Source of the DNA: Paenibacillus sp. NEAU-GSW1 | GTDB lineage: Bacteria > Bacillota > Bacilli > Paenibacillales > Paenibacillaceae | Direction: 5' to 3' | DNA length: 64,000 bases | NCBI RefSeq assembly: GCF_009737085.1 | Contig: NZ_WOVL01000015.1 | Span: 1 to 64,000, forward strand | Part shown: positions 49,962 to 58,636 of the stretch, piece by piece | Numbering within the stretch: position 1 is the first letter of the stretch | Layout: each line of letters begins with the position of its first letter | The notes under the pieces: model-generated | What the model saw: only the letters and a program-made list of their open reading frames with translations | Databases searched by the model: none | What the model was told of the DNA's origin: nothing | Program-made: the position numbers and the translations under genes

Positions 49962-52670
49962 ATGGCCAACCAAAACCATTACTCTGTTCGTTCCAGCCTT
50001 GAGGTCGGAGGCAAACAGTACAACTACTACAGCCTTCAAGGCCTTCAAGAGCAAGGATTGGGCGACATCTCCAAACTTCCATTCTCGATTAAAGTATTGC
50101 TCGAGGGCGCTGTACGTCAATTCGACGGCCGCGCTATTACGAAAGAGCATGTTAAACAACTGGCAGACTGGGCTGTTAGCCGCGATGACAAAGAAATTCC
50201 TTTTATTCCTGCGCGTATCGTACTGCAGGACTTGACCGGCGTACCGGTTGTCGTAGACCTTGCGGCAATGCGCGAAACGGTTAAAAAAGCAGGCGGCGAT
50301 CCTAAAAAAATCAACCCGCTCGTTCCAGTCGATCTCGTTATCGACCACTCTGTCATGGTTGACGCATTCGGTTCCCCGGACGCGCTTGAAATCAACCAAC
50401 GCATCGAATTTGAACGTAACGCTGAACGTTACCGCTTCTTCCGTTGGGCGCAAACCGCGTTTGACAACTTCCGTGCGGTACCGCCGGATACAGGCATCGT
50501 TCACCAAGTTAACCTTGAATATTTGGCATCCGTTGCCGCTACGAAAACAATCGACGGCGAAACCTTCGTTTTCCCTGATTCGCTCGTAGGCACGGACTCG
50601 CATACAACGATGATCAACGGCCTCGGCATCGTTGGCTGGGGCGTTGGCGGCATCGAGGCGGAAGCCGGCATGCTCGGACAACCGCTTTACTTCGTAACGC
50701 CTGAAGTTATCGGCTTCAAACTGACTGGCAGCCTTGCTGAAGGCGCTACGGCAACTGACCTTGCTTTGACCATTACGCAATTGCTTCGTAAAAAAGGCGT
50801 TGTCGGCAAATTCGTCGAGTTCTTCGGTTCCGGCCTGTCCAACATCAGCTTGCCTGACCGCGCGACAGTTGCCAACATGGCTCCTGAGTACGGCGCGACG
50901 ATCGGTTTCTTCCCTGTCGATGCTACGACATTGGAATTCTTGCGCCAAACTGGCCGCACAGAAGAGCAAATCGAGCTGGTTGAAGCTTACTACAAAGCAC
51001 AAAACATGTTCCGTACAGACGCTACGCCAGACCCTACGTTTACTGAAGTTGTTGAACTGGATCTGTCGACAGTCGTGCCTTCCCTTGCTGGTCCTAAACG
51101 TCCGCAAGACCGCATCGAGCTGACGAACATGAAAGAATCGTGGAACACGATCGCTCGCCAACCGGTTGACAAAGGCGGCTACGGCCTCTCTGACAGCAAG
51201 CTGGACGAAGTCGTTGAAGTGAAACACGGCAACGGCAAAGTGAGCCAAATGAAAGACGGCGCTGTTGTACTGGCAGCTATCACTTCGTGTACGAACACTT
51301 CCAACCCAAGCGTTATGGTTGGCGCAGGTCTCGTAGCGAAGAAAGCCGTTGAACTGGGCCTCGTTAAGCCAGAATATGTAAAGAGCTCGCTGACTCCAGG
51401 TTCCCTGGTCGTTACCGAGTACCTGAAAAAAGCGAACCTGCTGGAATCGCTCGAGGCAATCGGATTCCACGTTGCAGGCTACGGCTGCGCAACATGTATC
51501 GGCAACTCCGGTCCGCTTCCTGAGGACGTTAGCCAAGCAATCGCTGACAACGACATGACAGTTGCGGCTGTTCTTTCCGGCAACCGGAACTTCGAAGGCC
51601 GTATCCATGCGCAAATTAAAGCGAACTACCTGGCTTCGCCGCCGCTCGTTGTTGCTTATGCCCTCGCAGGCACAGTGAACATCGATTTCGCAAGCGAGCC
51701 AATTGGCACTGGCAAGGACGGCCAACCTGTCTTCTTGAAAGACATCTGGCCTACGAACCAAGAAATCACTGACGCAATGAACGCTTCGCTTTCGGCTGAA
51801 ATGTTCCGCGCGAAATACGAAAATGTGTACACGCAAAACGAACGCTGGAACCAAATTCCAGTACCGGAAGGCGAACTGTACGAGTGGGATCCTAAATCCA
51901 CGTACATCGCTAATCCTCCGTTCTTCGATAAATTGGCTGACGGCATCCGCGATGTTGAAGACATCAAAGCGGCTAAAACGTTGCTCGCGCTTGGCGATTC
52001 GGTTACGACCGACCATATCTCGCCTGCAGGCAGCATCCGTCCAGACGCTCCTGGCGGCAAATACTTGATCGCAAACGGCGTTGAGAAGAAAGACTTCAAC
52101 TCCTACGGTTCCCGTCGCGGTCATCATGAAGTTATGGTACGCGGCACGTTCGCTAACATCCGGATCAAGAACCAAATCGCTCCGGGCACTGAAGGCGGCT
52201 TCTCGACTTACCAGCCGACTGGCGAAGTAACGTCCGTATACGAAGCTTCGATGAAATACCAAGCAGACGGCACGAACCTTGTCGTACTGGGCGGTAAAGA
52301 GTACGGTACTGGTTCTTCCCGTGACTGGGCGGCTAAAGGCACGTTCCTTCTGGGCGTTAAAGCCGTTATTACGGAAAGCTTCGAGCGTATTCACCGTTCC
52401 AACCTCGTCGGCATGGGCGTTCTGCCATTGCAATTCCTGCCTGGCGAAGGCTGGAAACAGCTTGGCCTGACTGGCTTCGAAACGTTCGACATCGTTGGTC
52501 TTTCGAATGATGTTCAACCTGGCGACAAAGTAAAAGTTGTTGCAACGAAAGAAGACGGCACGACTACTGAATTCCAAGTAATCGTACGCCTCGACTCCCT
52601 CGTTGACGTCGACTACTACCGGAACGGCGGCATTCTGCAAACCGTTCTCCGCCAAATGATCAGCAACTAA
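49962..52670 (+). CDS. acnA: Aconitate hydratase (citric acid cycle, AcnA/CitB type)
   Basis: A 902-residue aconitase that isomerises citrate to isocitrate and, when its cluster is lost, can bind RNA like B. subtilis CitB. Fe-S ligands lie in [14 protein letters not shown] and [12 protein letters not shown]. Active-site segments include [23 protein letters not shown] and the C-terminal swivelling domain with [27 protein letters not shown] precedes the ATG. It has highly regular codon choice typical of a strongly expressed gene; as a by-product the antisense strand is also open almost throughout. Confidence 0.98.
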   Translation: MANQNHYSVRSSLEVGGKQYNYYSLQGLQEQGLGDISKLPFSIKVLLEGAVRQFDGRAITKEHVKQLADWAVSRDDKEIPFIPARIVLQDLTGVPVVVDLAAMRETVKKAGGDPKKINPLVPVDLVIDHSVMVDAFGSPDALEINQRIEFERNAERYRFFRWAQTAFDNFRAVPPDTGIVHQVNLEYLASVAATKTIDGETFVFPDSLVGTDSHTTMINGLGIVGWGVGGIEAEAGMLGQPLYFVTPEVIGFKLTGSLAEGATATDLALTITQLLRKKGVVGKFVEFFGSGLSNISLPDRATVANMAPEYGATIGFFPVDATTLEFLRQTGRTEEQIELVEAYYKAQNMFRTDATPDPTFTEVVELDLSTVVPSLAGPKRPQDRIELTNMKESWNTIARQPVDKGGYGLSDSKLDEVVEVKHGNGKVSQMKDGAVVLAAITSCTNTSNPSVMVGAGLVAKKAVELGLVKPEYVKSSLTPGSLVVTEYLKKANLLESLEAIGFHVAGYGCATCIGNSGPLPEDVSQAIADNDMTVAAVLSGNRNFEGRIHAQIKANYLASPPLVVAYALAGTVNIDFASEPIGTGKDGQPVFLKDIWPTNQEITDAMNASLSAEMFRAKYENVYTQNERWNQIPVPEGELYEWDPKSTYIANPPFFDKLADGIRDVEDIKAAKTLLALGDSVTTDHISPAGSIRPDAPGGKYLIANGVEKKDFNSYGSRRGHHEVMVRGTFANIRIKNQIAPGTEGGFSTYQPTGEVTSVYEASMKYQADGTNLVVLGGKEYGTGSSRDWAAKGTFLLGVKAVITESFERIHRSNLVGMGVLPLQFLPGEGWKQLGLTGFETFDIVGLSNDVQPGDKVKVVATKEDGTTTEFQVIVRLDSLVDVDYYRNGGILQTVLRQMISN

Positions 52671-52682
52671 TCCTTAACATGA

Positions 52683-52727
52683 AAGACTGAGCGAGGGCCA
52701 TCCGGCCTCCGCTCAGTCTTTTTTTGT
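52683..52727 (+). terminator. Terminator after acnA
   Basis: AAGACTGAGCG pairs with CGCTCAGTCTT, with GGCC/GGCC nested inside, followed by seven Ts. Confidence 0.92.
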
Positions 52728-52981
52728 TGAAGGGAGTGAATGTTCCGCCTCACTGGCATCAATTAGCGAAGCTGCTTCGCAATTTTGCGAAGCCAACTTC
52801 GCTAATTGAATGACTTTTCACTGTCGCTCTGCCACCCAGCGAATTCAAATTCCCTAATTTGGACGCTCTGTTCGCCAATAGCGAAGTTAGATTCGTTAAT
52901 GGCTTCGATTTCGTTTCTCAGCAGGCTGTATAGCGAAGTTTGCTTCGTTATTCAGCGAATCAGCTTCGCTAATGAGCAAAT
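52728..52981. repeat. Intergenic stretch with nested GCGAAG/CTTCGC palindromes
   Basis: No gene is visible. 52761-52807 forms a near-perfect cruciform: AATTAGCGAAG with CTTCGCTAATT outside and CTTCGC with GCGAAG inside. 52930-52973 repeats the design (TAGCGAAG, CTTCG, AGCGAA, CTTCGCTA). Between them, decayed TAGCGAAGTTAGATTCGTTA-type copies occur. Confidence 0.75.
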
Positions 52982-53031
52982 AAAAAAGCTTGTCTCCCTC
53001 CGTCCGCATTCGGACCTTGTGAGACAAGCTT
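52982..53031 (-). terminator. Terminator after the terC-like gene
   Basis: AAGCTTGTCTC pairs with GAGACAAGCTT, with an inner GTCCG/CGGAC hairpin, and a T-run on the minus strand. It lies directly past the stop at 53039. Confidence 0.85.
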
Positions 53032-53038
53032 TACTTAT

Positions 53039-53743
53039 TTACGCCGAGGCGCTTTCGCCTTCGCGAACCGCTTCTGTTTTTTTCTTCGTCATATTGCTCC
53101 ACAAACCGGCTGCAATAACGAGAATCACAGCAATGATGATAAAGGACCAACGAAGCAACTCGCCCTCTTTGAACCAACTTTCCAAAGCAGGCTCATGCGT
53201 AATCATTTTGGCCGCCGTATATGCCAGCATAGCAGACCCTACATATACGATCCATGGGAATTTGTCCAACAATTTAATGAACAGCGTGCTGCCCCATACG
53301 ACGATTGGAATACTAATGACTAGGCCCAATGCAACGAGAATAATGCTGCCATGTGCCGCGCCGGCTACCGCAATGACGTTGTCCAGTCCCATCGCCGCGT
53401 CCGCAATAATAATGGTGCGAACCGACGCCCAAATCGTATTTCCTGCTTTAATGTCGCCATGCTCTTCCTCTTGTACGAGCAGCTTATATGCAATCCAAAT
53501 AAGCAATAAACCGCCAACAGCAAGCAAATACGGCACCTTAAGCAAATAAACGACCAATATTGTAGCTAAAATGCGAATAGCCACCGCTCCTGCGGTTCCC
53601 CACAATATAGCATGCTTCTGTTGCTCCTTCGGCAGCTTGCGCGCCGACATGCCAATGACAACAGCGTTATCTCCTGCCAAAACCAAGTCAATAAAAACGA
53701 TCGACAGCAGCGTCGACCAAAAATCGAGTGATAAAATATCCAA
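53039..53743 (-). CDS. TerC-family integral membrane protein
   Basis: A 234-residue protein with about seven helices and the TerC signature: IVFIDLVLAGDNAVVIGM and IADAAMGLDNVIAVAGAAHG, each with an acidic residue inside the membrane. Close homologues (YceF, YkoY, Alx/MntP-linked) export manganese or help metallate secreted proteins. A TTG start follows AGAGGGG at 7-8 bases. Only 71 bases separate it from the end of aroC, and no yybP-ykoY-type manganese riboswitch is apparent there. Confidence 0.85.
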   Translation of the reverse strand: MDILSLDFWSTLLSIVFIDLVLAGDNAVVIGMSARKLPKEQQKHAILWGTAGAVAIRILATILVVYLLKVPYLLAVGGLLLIWIAYKLLVQEEEHGDIKAGNTIWASVRTIIIADAAMGLDNVIAVAGAAHGSIILVALGLVISIPIVVWGSTLFIKLLDKFPWIVYVGSAMLAYTAAKMITHEPALESWFKEGELLRWSFIIIAVILVIAAGLWSNMTKKKTEAVREGESASA

Positions 53744-53771
53744 TCAAGTTCCCCTCTTTTCAGATCACTAT

Positions 53772-53799
53772 AAAGGAGCGAAGGATCTCCCTCCGCTCC
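53772..53799 (-). terminator. Weak hairpin between aroC and the terC-like gene
   Basis: GGAGCGGAGG pairs with CCTTCGCTCC (one G-U) and only TTTA follows, so it would be an inefficient terminator of aroC; some read-through into terC is possible. Confidence 0.45.
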
Positions 53800-53814
53800 A
53801 TTCACACTGCCAGT

Positions 53815-54873
53815 CTAAGCGTGCAGCGCCGCTTGGCGTTTGTACAGGTCTTCAAGCACCATGCATACCATCGCTTCCACAACTGGAATAACGCGAGGGC
53901 AAATACAAGGATCATGACGGCCGATTGTCTCGATAATATGCTCATCTCCAGACTGATCTACCGTCTTCTGCGGTTTAGAGATCGACGAAGTTGGCTTAAC
54001 CGCAATACGGAACACGATATCCTGTCCCGTGCTGATGCCGCCGATAATGCCGCCGGCATTGTTGCTCAGGAAGCCGTCTTTGTCCATTTGGTCGTTATGC
54101 TCGCTGCCGAGCATTTCCGCCGCGTCGAAGCCTGCGCCGAACTCAATCCCTTTGACAGCGCCGATCGACAGCATCGCTTTAGCCAATTCCGCATCGAGCT
54201 TGTCGAACGTAGGCTCGCCGATGCCCGGCTTCACGCCGCGAATGATGCACTCGACAATCCCGCCGCAGCTGTCGCCGATGCTAGCCAGATGCTCGATTTT
54301 CTCAACCATCTTTGCTGCCGCTGCCGGATCGGCTGCGCGAACCGGGTTTTTCTCGATGAAGCTCTCGTCTACCGTTTGGCCTTCAATGCCGCCAACGGCT
54401 TTGGTGTATGCCGTTACCGAAACGCCGCGCAGCGACAAAATCTTGCGGGCTACTGCGCCTGCTGCAACACGGCCTGCCGTTTCGCGGCCAGAAGCGCGAC
54501 CGCTTCCGCGATGGTCGCGGTGAACATACTTTTGCACATACGTAAAGTCGGCATGGCCGGGACGGAACAAAAGCTTGTTTTTCTCGTATGCGGAAGGCCG
54601 CATATCGGTGTTGTTGAGCATGACTGCGAGCGGTGCTCCCGTCGTTTTGCCTTCAAACACGCCAGACAGAATGCGAATCGTGTCCGATTCCTTGCGCGGC
54701 GTCGTAACCGAAGACTGTCCCGGCTTGCGGCGGTCCATTTGAAACTGAATTTCTTGCTCCGTAATTTCCACGCCCGGCGTCACGCCGTCAATAATAACGC
54801 CAACCGCCTCGCCGTGCGATTCGCCAAAAGTCGTCATCGTAAACACTTTGCCAAAGCTGCTGCTTCCTGACAT
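53815..54873 (-). CDS. aroC: Chorismate synthase
   Basis: A 352-residue enzyme that makes chorismate from EPSP with reduced FMN, the last step of the shikimate pathway. Signatures are FGESHGEAVGVIIDG, RPGHADFTYVQKYVHRDHRG with GSGRASGRETAGRVAAGAVA, and the C-terminal GRHDPCICPRVIPVVEAM, quoted in parts. AAAGGATG lies upstream of the ATG. It is divergent from a LysR regulator, which may or may not control it. Confidence 0.97.
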   Translation of the reverse strand: MSGSSSFGKVFTMTTFGESHGEAVGVIIDGVTPGVEITEQEIQFQMDRRKPGQSSVTTPRKESDTIRILSGVFEGKTTGAPLAVMLNNTDMRPSAYEKNKLLFRPGHADFTYVQKYVHRDHRGSGRASGRETAGRVAAGAVARKILSLRGVSVTAYTKAVGGIEGQTVDESFIEKNPVRAADPAAAAKMVEKIEHLASIGDSCGGIVECIIRGVKPGIGEPTFDKLDAELAKAMLSIGAVKGIEFGAGFDAAEMLGSEHNDQMDKDGFLSNNAGGIIGGISTGQDIVFRIAVKPTSSISKPQKTVDQSGDEHIIETIGRHDPCICPRVIPVVEAMVCMVLEDLYKRQAALHA

Positions 54874-54989
54874 CTATACTCATCCTTTCAAAACGGAAAC
54901 TGTTTTCTAATCTAGTTCTCATTATAAAGCGGATCGTGATATAATTGAAATAACAATTACATCGTCATGCGATAGAGAGGATCTATATC

Positions 54990-55871
54990 ATGATTCCCAA
55001 TTTAGAAAATTACCGCATTTTTTTGTATACCGCACAGTCCGGCAATTTTACAAAGGCTGCGCAAATGCTCCATATTACGCAGCCGTCCGTCAGCTATGCG
55101 ATTAAACAGCTTGAAGAACAGACCGGCGCCAAGCTGTTCGACCGGCTGTCGAAAGGCGTTCGGTTAACTGCTGAAGGAAAAGCGCTGTACGACTATGTGG
55201 AGCAATCGTTTACGCTGCTCGTCCGCGGCGAGAAAAAGCTGCGCGAGCTCGTCAATATGGATGCCGGCGAGCTGAAAATCGGCGCAAGCGGCCCGATTAT
55301 TAAACATGTGCTGCTTCCGTATTTAGAAAAATTCCATGAACAATATCCGCACATCCGAATCCGACTGCTGCAAATTAAAACGAGCGAAGTGGCGCGCCAG
55401 CTTCAGGAGGAGCTGATCGACCTCGGACTCGTCCACCTCCCTCTTGCGGATGAAGCGCTGGACGTTACGCCGCTGCTGGAGATCGAGGACCGTTTCGTCG
55501 TCGGAAATGCTTACAAGCAATACGCCGGGCAGCCGATTACAGCAAAGCAGCTGTGCGAAATTCCGCTGCTGATGCCGACCTCCGGAAGCAGCACCCGCGT
55601 TTTTGTGGAACAGTGGCTTGCGCGGCAAGGCGTGCATAAAGAGCCGGATATTGAGCTGACAAGCACCGAAATGATTATGGAATTTGCTGAACGCGGCTAC
55701 GGGGCCGCATTTATCGCGCGTCAATTCGCAAGCAAAGAATTTGCGAACGGCACGCTCCATGAGCTAACGCTGACCGAACCTATTCCTTCGCGAATGATCG
55801 GCATCGTTACGAGAAAAGGCGCTTCGCTGCCAAGCGCATCAGCCTTTTTTCTCGAAAAGCTGCGGCCTTAG
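54990..55871 (+). CDS. LysR-family transcriptional regulator
   Basis: A 293-residue regulator: N-terminal HTH (FLYTAQSGNFTKAAQMLHIT, then QPSVSYAIKQLEEQTGAKLF) and a periplasmic-binding-like effector domain (about 90-290). GAGAGG precedes the ATG. It is divergent from aroC, and LysR proteins often control the neighbouring divergent gene, but no aromatic ligand can be read from the sequence. A SufR-like gene follows 81 bases later. Confidence 0.88.
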   Translation: MIPNLENYRIFLYTAQSGNFTKAAQMLHITQPSVSYAIKQLEEQTGAKLFDRLSKGVRLTAEGKALYDYVEQSFTLLVRGEKKLRELVNMDAGELKIGASGPIIKHVLLPYLEKFHEQYPHIRIRLLQIKTSEVARQLQEELIDLGLVHLPLADEALDVTPLLEIEDRFVVGNAYKQYAGQPITAKQLCEIPLLMPTSGSSTRVFVEQWLARQGVHKEPDIELTSTEMIMEFAERGYGAAFIARQFASKEFANGTLHELTLTEPIPSRMIGIVTRKGASLPSASAFFLEKLRP

Positions 55872-55952
55872 TTTTACCAGACAGACTTATGAGACATTTT
55901 TGTTGAAAAATGATATAGTTGTATCTAGCTATTCGAATAGGCGGTGAAAAAC

Positions 55953-56585
55953 GTGAAGCAAGTCAATGGGCTGTCGACTCGCGAAACCATATTGCAATTG
56001 CTGAAAACAAACGGCGAGCTCAGCGCCAAGGACTTGACGGAGCAGCTCGGCATTACGGGCATGGCGATCCGTCGACATCTTGAAGGCTTTGAGAAAAACG
56101 GATTGCTCAAAACGAGATTGATCCGCCAGGCAATGGGCAGACCGACGGCTTTATACAGCTTGACCGAACAAGCGGAGCAGTTCTTTCCGAAAAAATACAA
56201 TACGCTGGCGCTTGATCTGCTTAGCGAGCTGGCTGCGGAATCCGGCGAAGATACGATTCATGTGCTGTTCGACCGCCGCAAGGAGACGCTGCTGAGCAAA
56301 TATGCGCCTGCGCTTGAGAATAAACAGCTGTCCGAGAAAGTGGCTGCGCTGGCGCAGCTTCAGAACGACAACGGCTATATGGTGCAATGGGAGCAGCAAA
56401 ACGAGGACGAATTTGTGCTCAAAGAGCATAACTGTCCGATTGCCGACGTTGCCAACAAGTATAACCATGCATGCCAATGCGAGCTTCAACTGTTCCAATC
56501 GCTGCTGAACGCGGATGTGACGCGAACTGAATGTCTAGCCAAGGGCGACATGAAATGCGAGTACCAAATTAAACGAACCCGCTAA
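55953..56585 (+). CDS. SufR-like Fe-S-sensing winged-helix regulator
   Basis: A 210-residue protein: an N-terminal winged helix (ETILQLLKTNGELSAKDLTE, QLGITGMAIRRHLEGFEKNG), a helical middle, and a C-terminal cysteine cluster (EHNCPIADVANKY, HACQCELQLFQ, RTECLAKGDMKCEYQIKR) arranged as in SufR, where the cysteines hold a [4Fe-4S] cluster. No suf operon is in the window. The GTG at 55953 lies 8 bases after GGCGG; a GTG at 55944 is closer. The repeat block before trhO follows its stop. Confidence 0.75.
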   Translation: MKQVNGLSTRETILQLLKTNGELSAKDLTEQLGITGMAIRRHLEGFEKNGLLKTRLIRQAMGRPTALYSLTEQAEQFFPKKYNTLALDLLSELAAESGEDTIHVLFDRRKETLLSKYAPALENKQLSEKVAALAQLQNDNGYMVQWEQQNEDEFVLKEHNCPIADVANKYNHACQCELQLFQSLLNADVTRTECLAKGDMKCEYQIKRTR

Positions 56586-56600
56586 AAATGATTAGCGTTT

Positions 56601-56729
56601 GCTTGCGAAGCAAGTTTTGCTTCGCAAAACTTTTAAGGCGTATGCTTGCGAAGCAAGTTTTGCTTCGCAAAACTTTTAAGGCGTATGCTTGCGAAGCAAG
56701 TTTTGCTTCGCAAAACTTTTAAGGAGAAG
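56601..56729 (+). repeat. Three perfect 43-base tandem palindromic repeats carrying the trhO Shine-Dalgarno
   Basis: Units start at 56601, 56644 and 56687. Each begins GCTTGCGAAGCAAG, where TTGCGAAGCAA is the reverse complement of the following TTGCTTCGCAA, and ends CAAAACTTTTAAGG. After units 1 and 2 the next bases are CGTAT; after unit 3 they are AGAAG, creating AAGGAG, the ribosome site of trhO. The unit can fold as one 11-base hairpin or as two shorter ones. Confidence 0.92.
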
Positions 56730-56739
56730 TGATTAAGAA

Positions 56740-57672
56740 ATGAATGAATCGCAACAAGCAAAGCCATACCGTATTTTGCTGTACTACAAGTATGTAAAAA
56801 TCGAAAATCATGAGCTGGTTGCCGCCGAGCATCTGCAATTTTGCAAAGATTTGGGCGTAAAGGGCCGTATTTTGATCGCAGAGCAAGGCATTAACGGCAC
56901 GCTGTCCGGCACGGTTGAGCAAACGGATGCATACATCGCGCATATGCGCAGCAATCCGCTTTTTGCTGATATGGTGTACAAAATCGACGAATCGGATGCG
57001 CATGTGTTCAAGAAGATTTTTGTCCGTCCGAAAAAAGAGCTTGTGACGCTGCGCTACGAAAAGCCGCTTGATCCGAATGTTCGTACCGGCGAGCATTTGT
57101 CGCCTAAAGAATTCTATGAGCAGCTTCAGCGGGACGATGTCGTCATTATTGACGGCCGCAATGATTATGAGTATGATATCGGCCATTTCCGCGGCGCTAT
57201 CCGTCCGACTGTCGAGTCGTTCCGTGAATTCCCGAAATGGATCCGCAACAACCTGCAGGACGTGAAGGATAAGAAAATTTTGACCTACTGCACAGGCGGC
57301 ATCCGCTGCGAAACACTGACTGCTGTACTGTTAGAGGAAGGCTTTAATGACGTTGCCCAGCTGGACGGCGGTATCGTCACTTACGGCAAAGACGAAGAAG
57401 TGCAGGGCCGCCTGTTTGACGGCAAATGCTACGTATTTGACGAGCGCATTTCCGTTCGCGTCAACAATACGGATGAAGATGTCGTCGTCGGCACTTGCTA
57501 CCATTGTGGCAAGCCGGAAGACCGCTACATCAACTGCGCGGACGATCTTTGCCATCGCCAGCACATTTGCTGCGAGGACTGCGAAGAAGAGCATGCAAGC
57601 TATTGCTCGGAAGCTTGCGAGGACAACGACGCGCCGAAGCGCCAGCTTAAGGTGCTCCAGTCGATTCGATAA
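56740..57672 (+). CDS. trhO: tRNA uridine 5-hydroxylase (rhodanese-domain, TrhO/YbfQ)
   Basis: A 310-residue protein that hydroxylates U34 in tRNA (ho5U), using a rhodanese domain. N-terminal acylphosphatase-like part with AEQGINGTLSG, the rhodanese domain near residues 120-220 with the catalytic Cys in ILTYCTGGIRCE, and a Cys-rich C-terminus (VVGTCYHCGKPEDRYINCAD, CHRQHICCEDC). The ATG follows AAGGAG from a tandem repeat with 11-base spacing. A DUF1450 gene follows closely. Confidence 0.93.
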   Translation: MNESQQAKPYRILLYYKYVKIENHELVAAEHLQFCKDLGVKGRILIAEQGINGTLSGTVEQTDAYIAHMRSNPLFADMVYKIDESDAHVFKKIFVRPKKELVTLRYEKPLDPNVRTGEHLSPKEFYEQLQRDDVVIIDGRNDYEYDIGHFRGAIRPTVESFREFPKWIRNNLQDVKDKKILTYCTGGIRCETLTAVLLEEGFNDVAQLDGGIVTYGKDEEVQGRLFDGKCYVFDERISVRVNNTDEDVVVGTCYHCGKPEDRYINCADDLCHRQHICCEDCEEEHASYCSEACEDNDAPKRQLKVLQSIR

Positions 57673-57690
57673 GCGAAGAGGTGAGCTTCA

Positions 57691-57942
57691 ATGAGCTTGG
57701 GACTTGTCGTCGTTGAAGTATGCGACCGTAACGCCATGGCGCTGCTCCCGCTCGAAGAGCTGGAGGAGAAGTACCCGGAGGCGGCGGTCATGCGCACGAA
57801 TTGTTTGAATATGTGCAATATGTGCCGCGCCAGACCATATGCGATGGTTAACGAAAACCGCGTCCACGCGCCAACAACCGAGGAATGCCTCAGCCTGGTG
57901 GAGGAAGCGGTCCGCGAGGAAATTAGACAGTTTTTCGAATGA
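57691..57942 (+). CDS. DUF1450 protein, second copy
   Basis: An 83-residue protein with VVVEVCDRNAMAL at the start and the Cys core MRTNCLNMCNMCRARPYAMV; an N-terminal Cys precedes these three. It differs from the DUF1450 protein at 8405-8629 (CGPC there, CNMC here). GAGGTGAG precedes the ATG. It lies 18 bases after trhO, so probably co-transcribed. Function is unknown; metal or Fe-S binding is plausible. Confidence 0.82.
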   Translation: MSLGLVVVEVCDRNAMALLPLEELEEKYPEAAVMRTNCLNMCNMCRARPYAMVNENRVHAPTTEECLSLVEEAVREEIRQFFE

Positions 57943-57959
57943 AATTCGATTTGGATTAG

Positions 57960-58000
57960 GAATGCAGCTCCCCTTTCGCGGCGGAACTGCATTCTTTTTT
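57960..58000 (+). terminator. Terminator after the trhO-DUF1450 operon
   Basis: GAATGCAG pairs with CTGCATTC around a CCC-TTTCGCGG-rich loop, followed by six Ts. Confidence 0.75.
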
Positions 58001-58054
58001 GAGTTATGCGATTCGCACTTACAGAGAATATCAGCAATTGACTATATACTTTCA

Positions 58055-58492
58055 TTAATCTGGATTAACAAAATTAGTCCCATACGCACTAGCATGCTCC
58101 CAACCATATTCGTGCTTAGAATCCGTTTCAAGCGTAAAATGAATCCATGAAAGACCAGTAAATGATGGTCCTTCATGAAGACCTTCAAAAGAAAGTAAAA
58201 CCTCATCCGGATTCTCAGAATCCTTAAATATAACAGGACTATATACGGTCCAAGCGGTCCCTAGCTTATTAATGATCTGAAGGGTTTGGAAAACAGCTTC
58301 CTCCATGGTCATATCATCTTTCAGTTCACTTACAAACGCTGCTCCTAAAAGTGAAGGGTTCTTCTTAGACCATTCAAATTGTTGCGATACAATGGGATGA
58401 CCTGTTATTATTTCAATTTGTTTAATCAGCCGAGCTGCTTTCACCTCATTTTTGACAGCAAAAAAAGCCTTCCATATAATTTGAAATTTCAT
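58055..58492 (-). CDS. Orphan protein of unknown function
   Basis: A 145-residue protein with no signal peptide or membrane helix, mixed alpha/beta, with a Trp/His-rich end (SWIHFTLETDSKHEYGWEHA). It is visibly richer in A and T than its neighbours and stands alone on the minus strand between two GC-richer operons, both hints of recent acquisition. It might be an immunity-type or barrel-fold protein, but I recognise no family. The ATG follows AGGAGTTGCG. Confidence 0.6.
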   Translation of the reverse strand: MKFQIIWKAFFAVKNEVKAARLIKQIEIITGHPIVSQQFEWSKKNPSLLGAAFVSELKDDMTMEEAVFQTLQIINKLGTAWTVYSPVIFKDSENPDEVLLSFEGLHEGPSFTGLSWIHFTLETDSKHEYGWEHASAYGTNFVNPD

Positions 58493-58636
58493 CGCAACTC
58501 CTTTTATTTACTTTTTATAAATATCACTATACCTCTACTATTGAATTTCTATATTGTAATAAAGCCCCTTCCTATGTCACATGGCTCCTAACTCCTATAC
58601 TTCTCAGCTTTTATCAGCGATAATAGCTGTTATCCC

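Noticed and set aside
49941..52655. A 904-residue open frame antisense to aconitase
   Set aside because: It mirrors the sense gene almost exactly, its translation has no family motifs, and strong codon bias in acnA explains the absence of antisense stops.
53744..53814. A yybP-ykoY manganese riboswitch before the terC-like gene
   Set aside because: Only 71 bases lie between aroC and the gene and I see none of the conserved riboswitch elements; just a weak hairpin.
53728..54870. A 380-residue open frame antisense to chorismate synthase
   Set aside because: The sense strand has all AroC signatures, and the antisense translation is compositionally odd (Arg/Ala/His-rich) without motifs.
56601..56729. 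Tandem repeats considered as a CRISPR array
   Set aside because: The units are directly adjacent with no unique spacers, and no cas genes are present.
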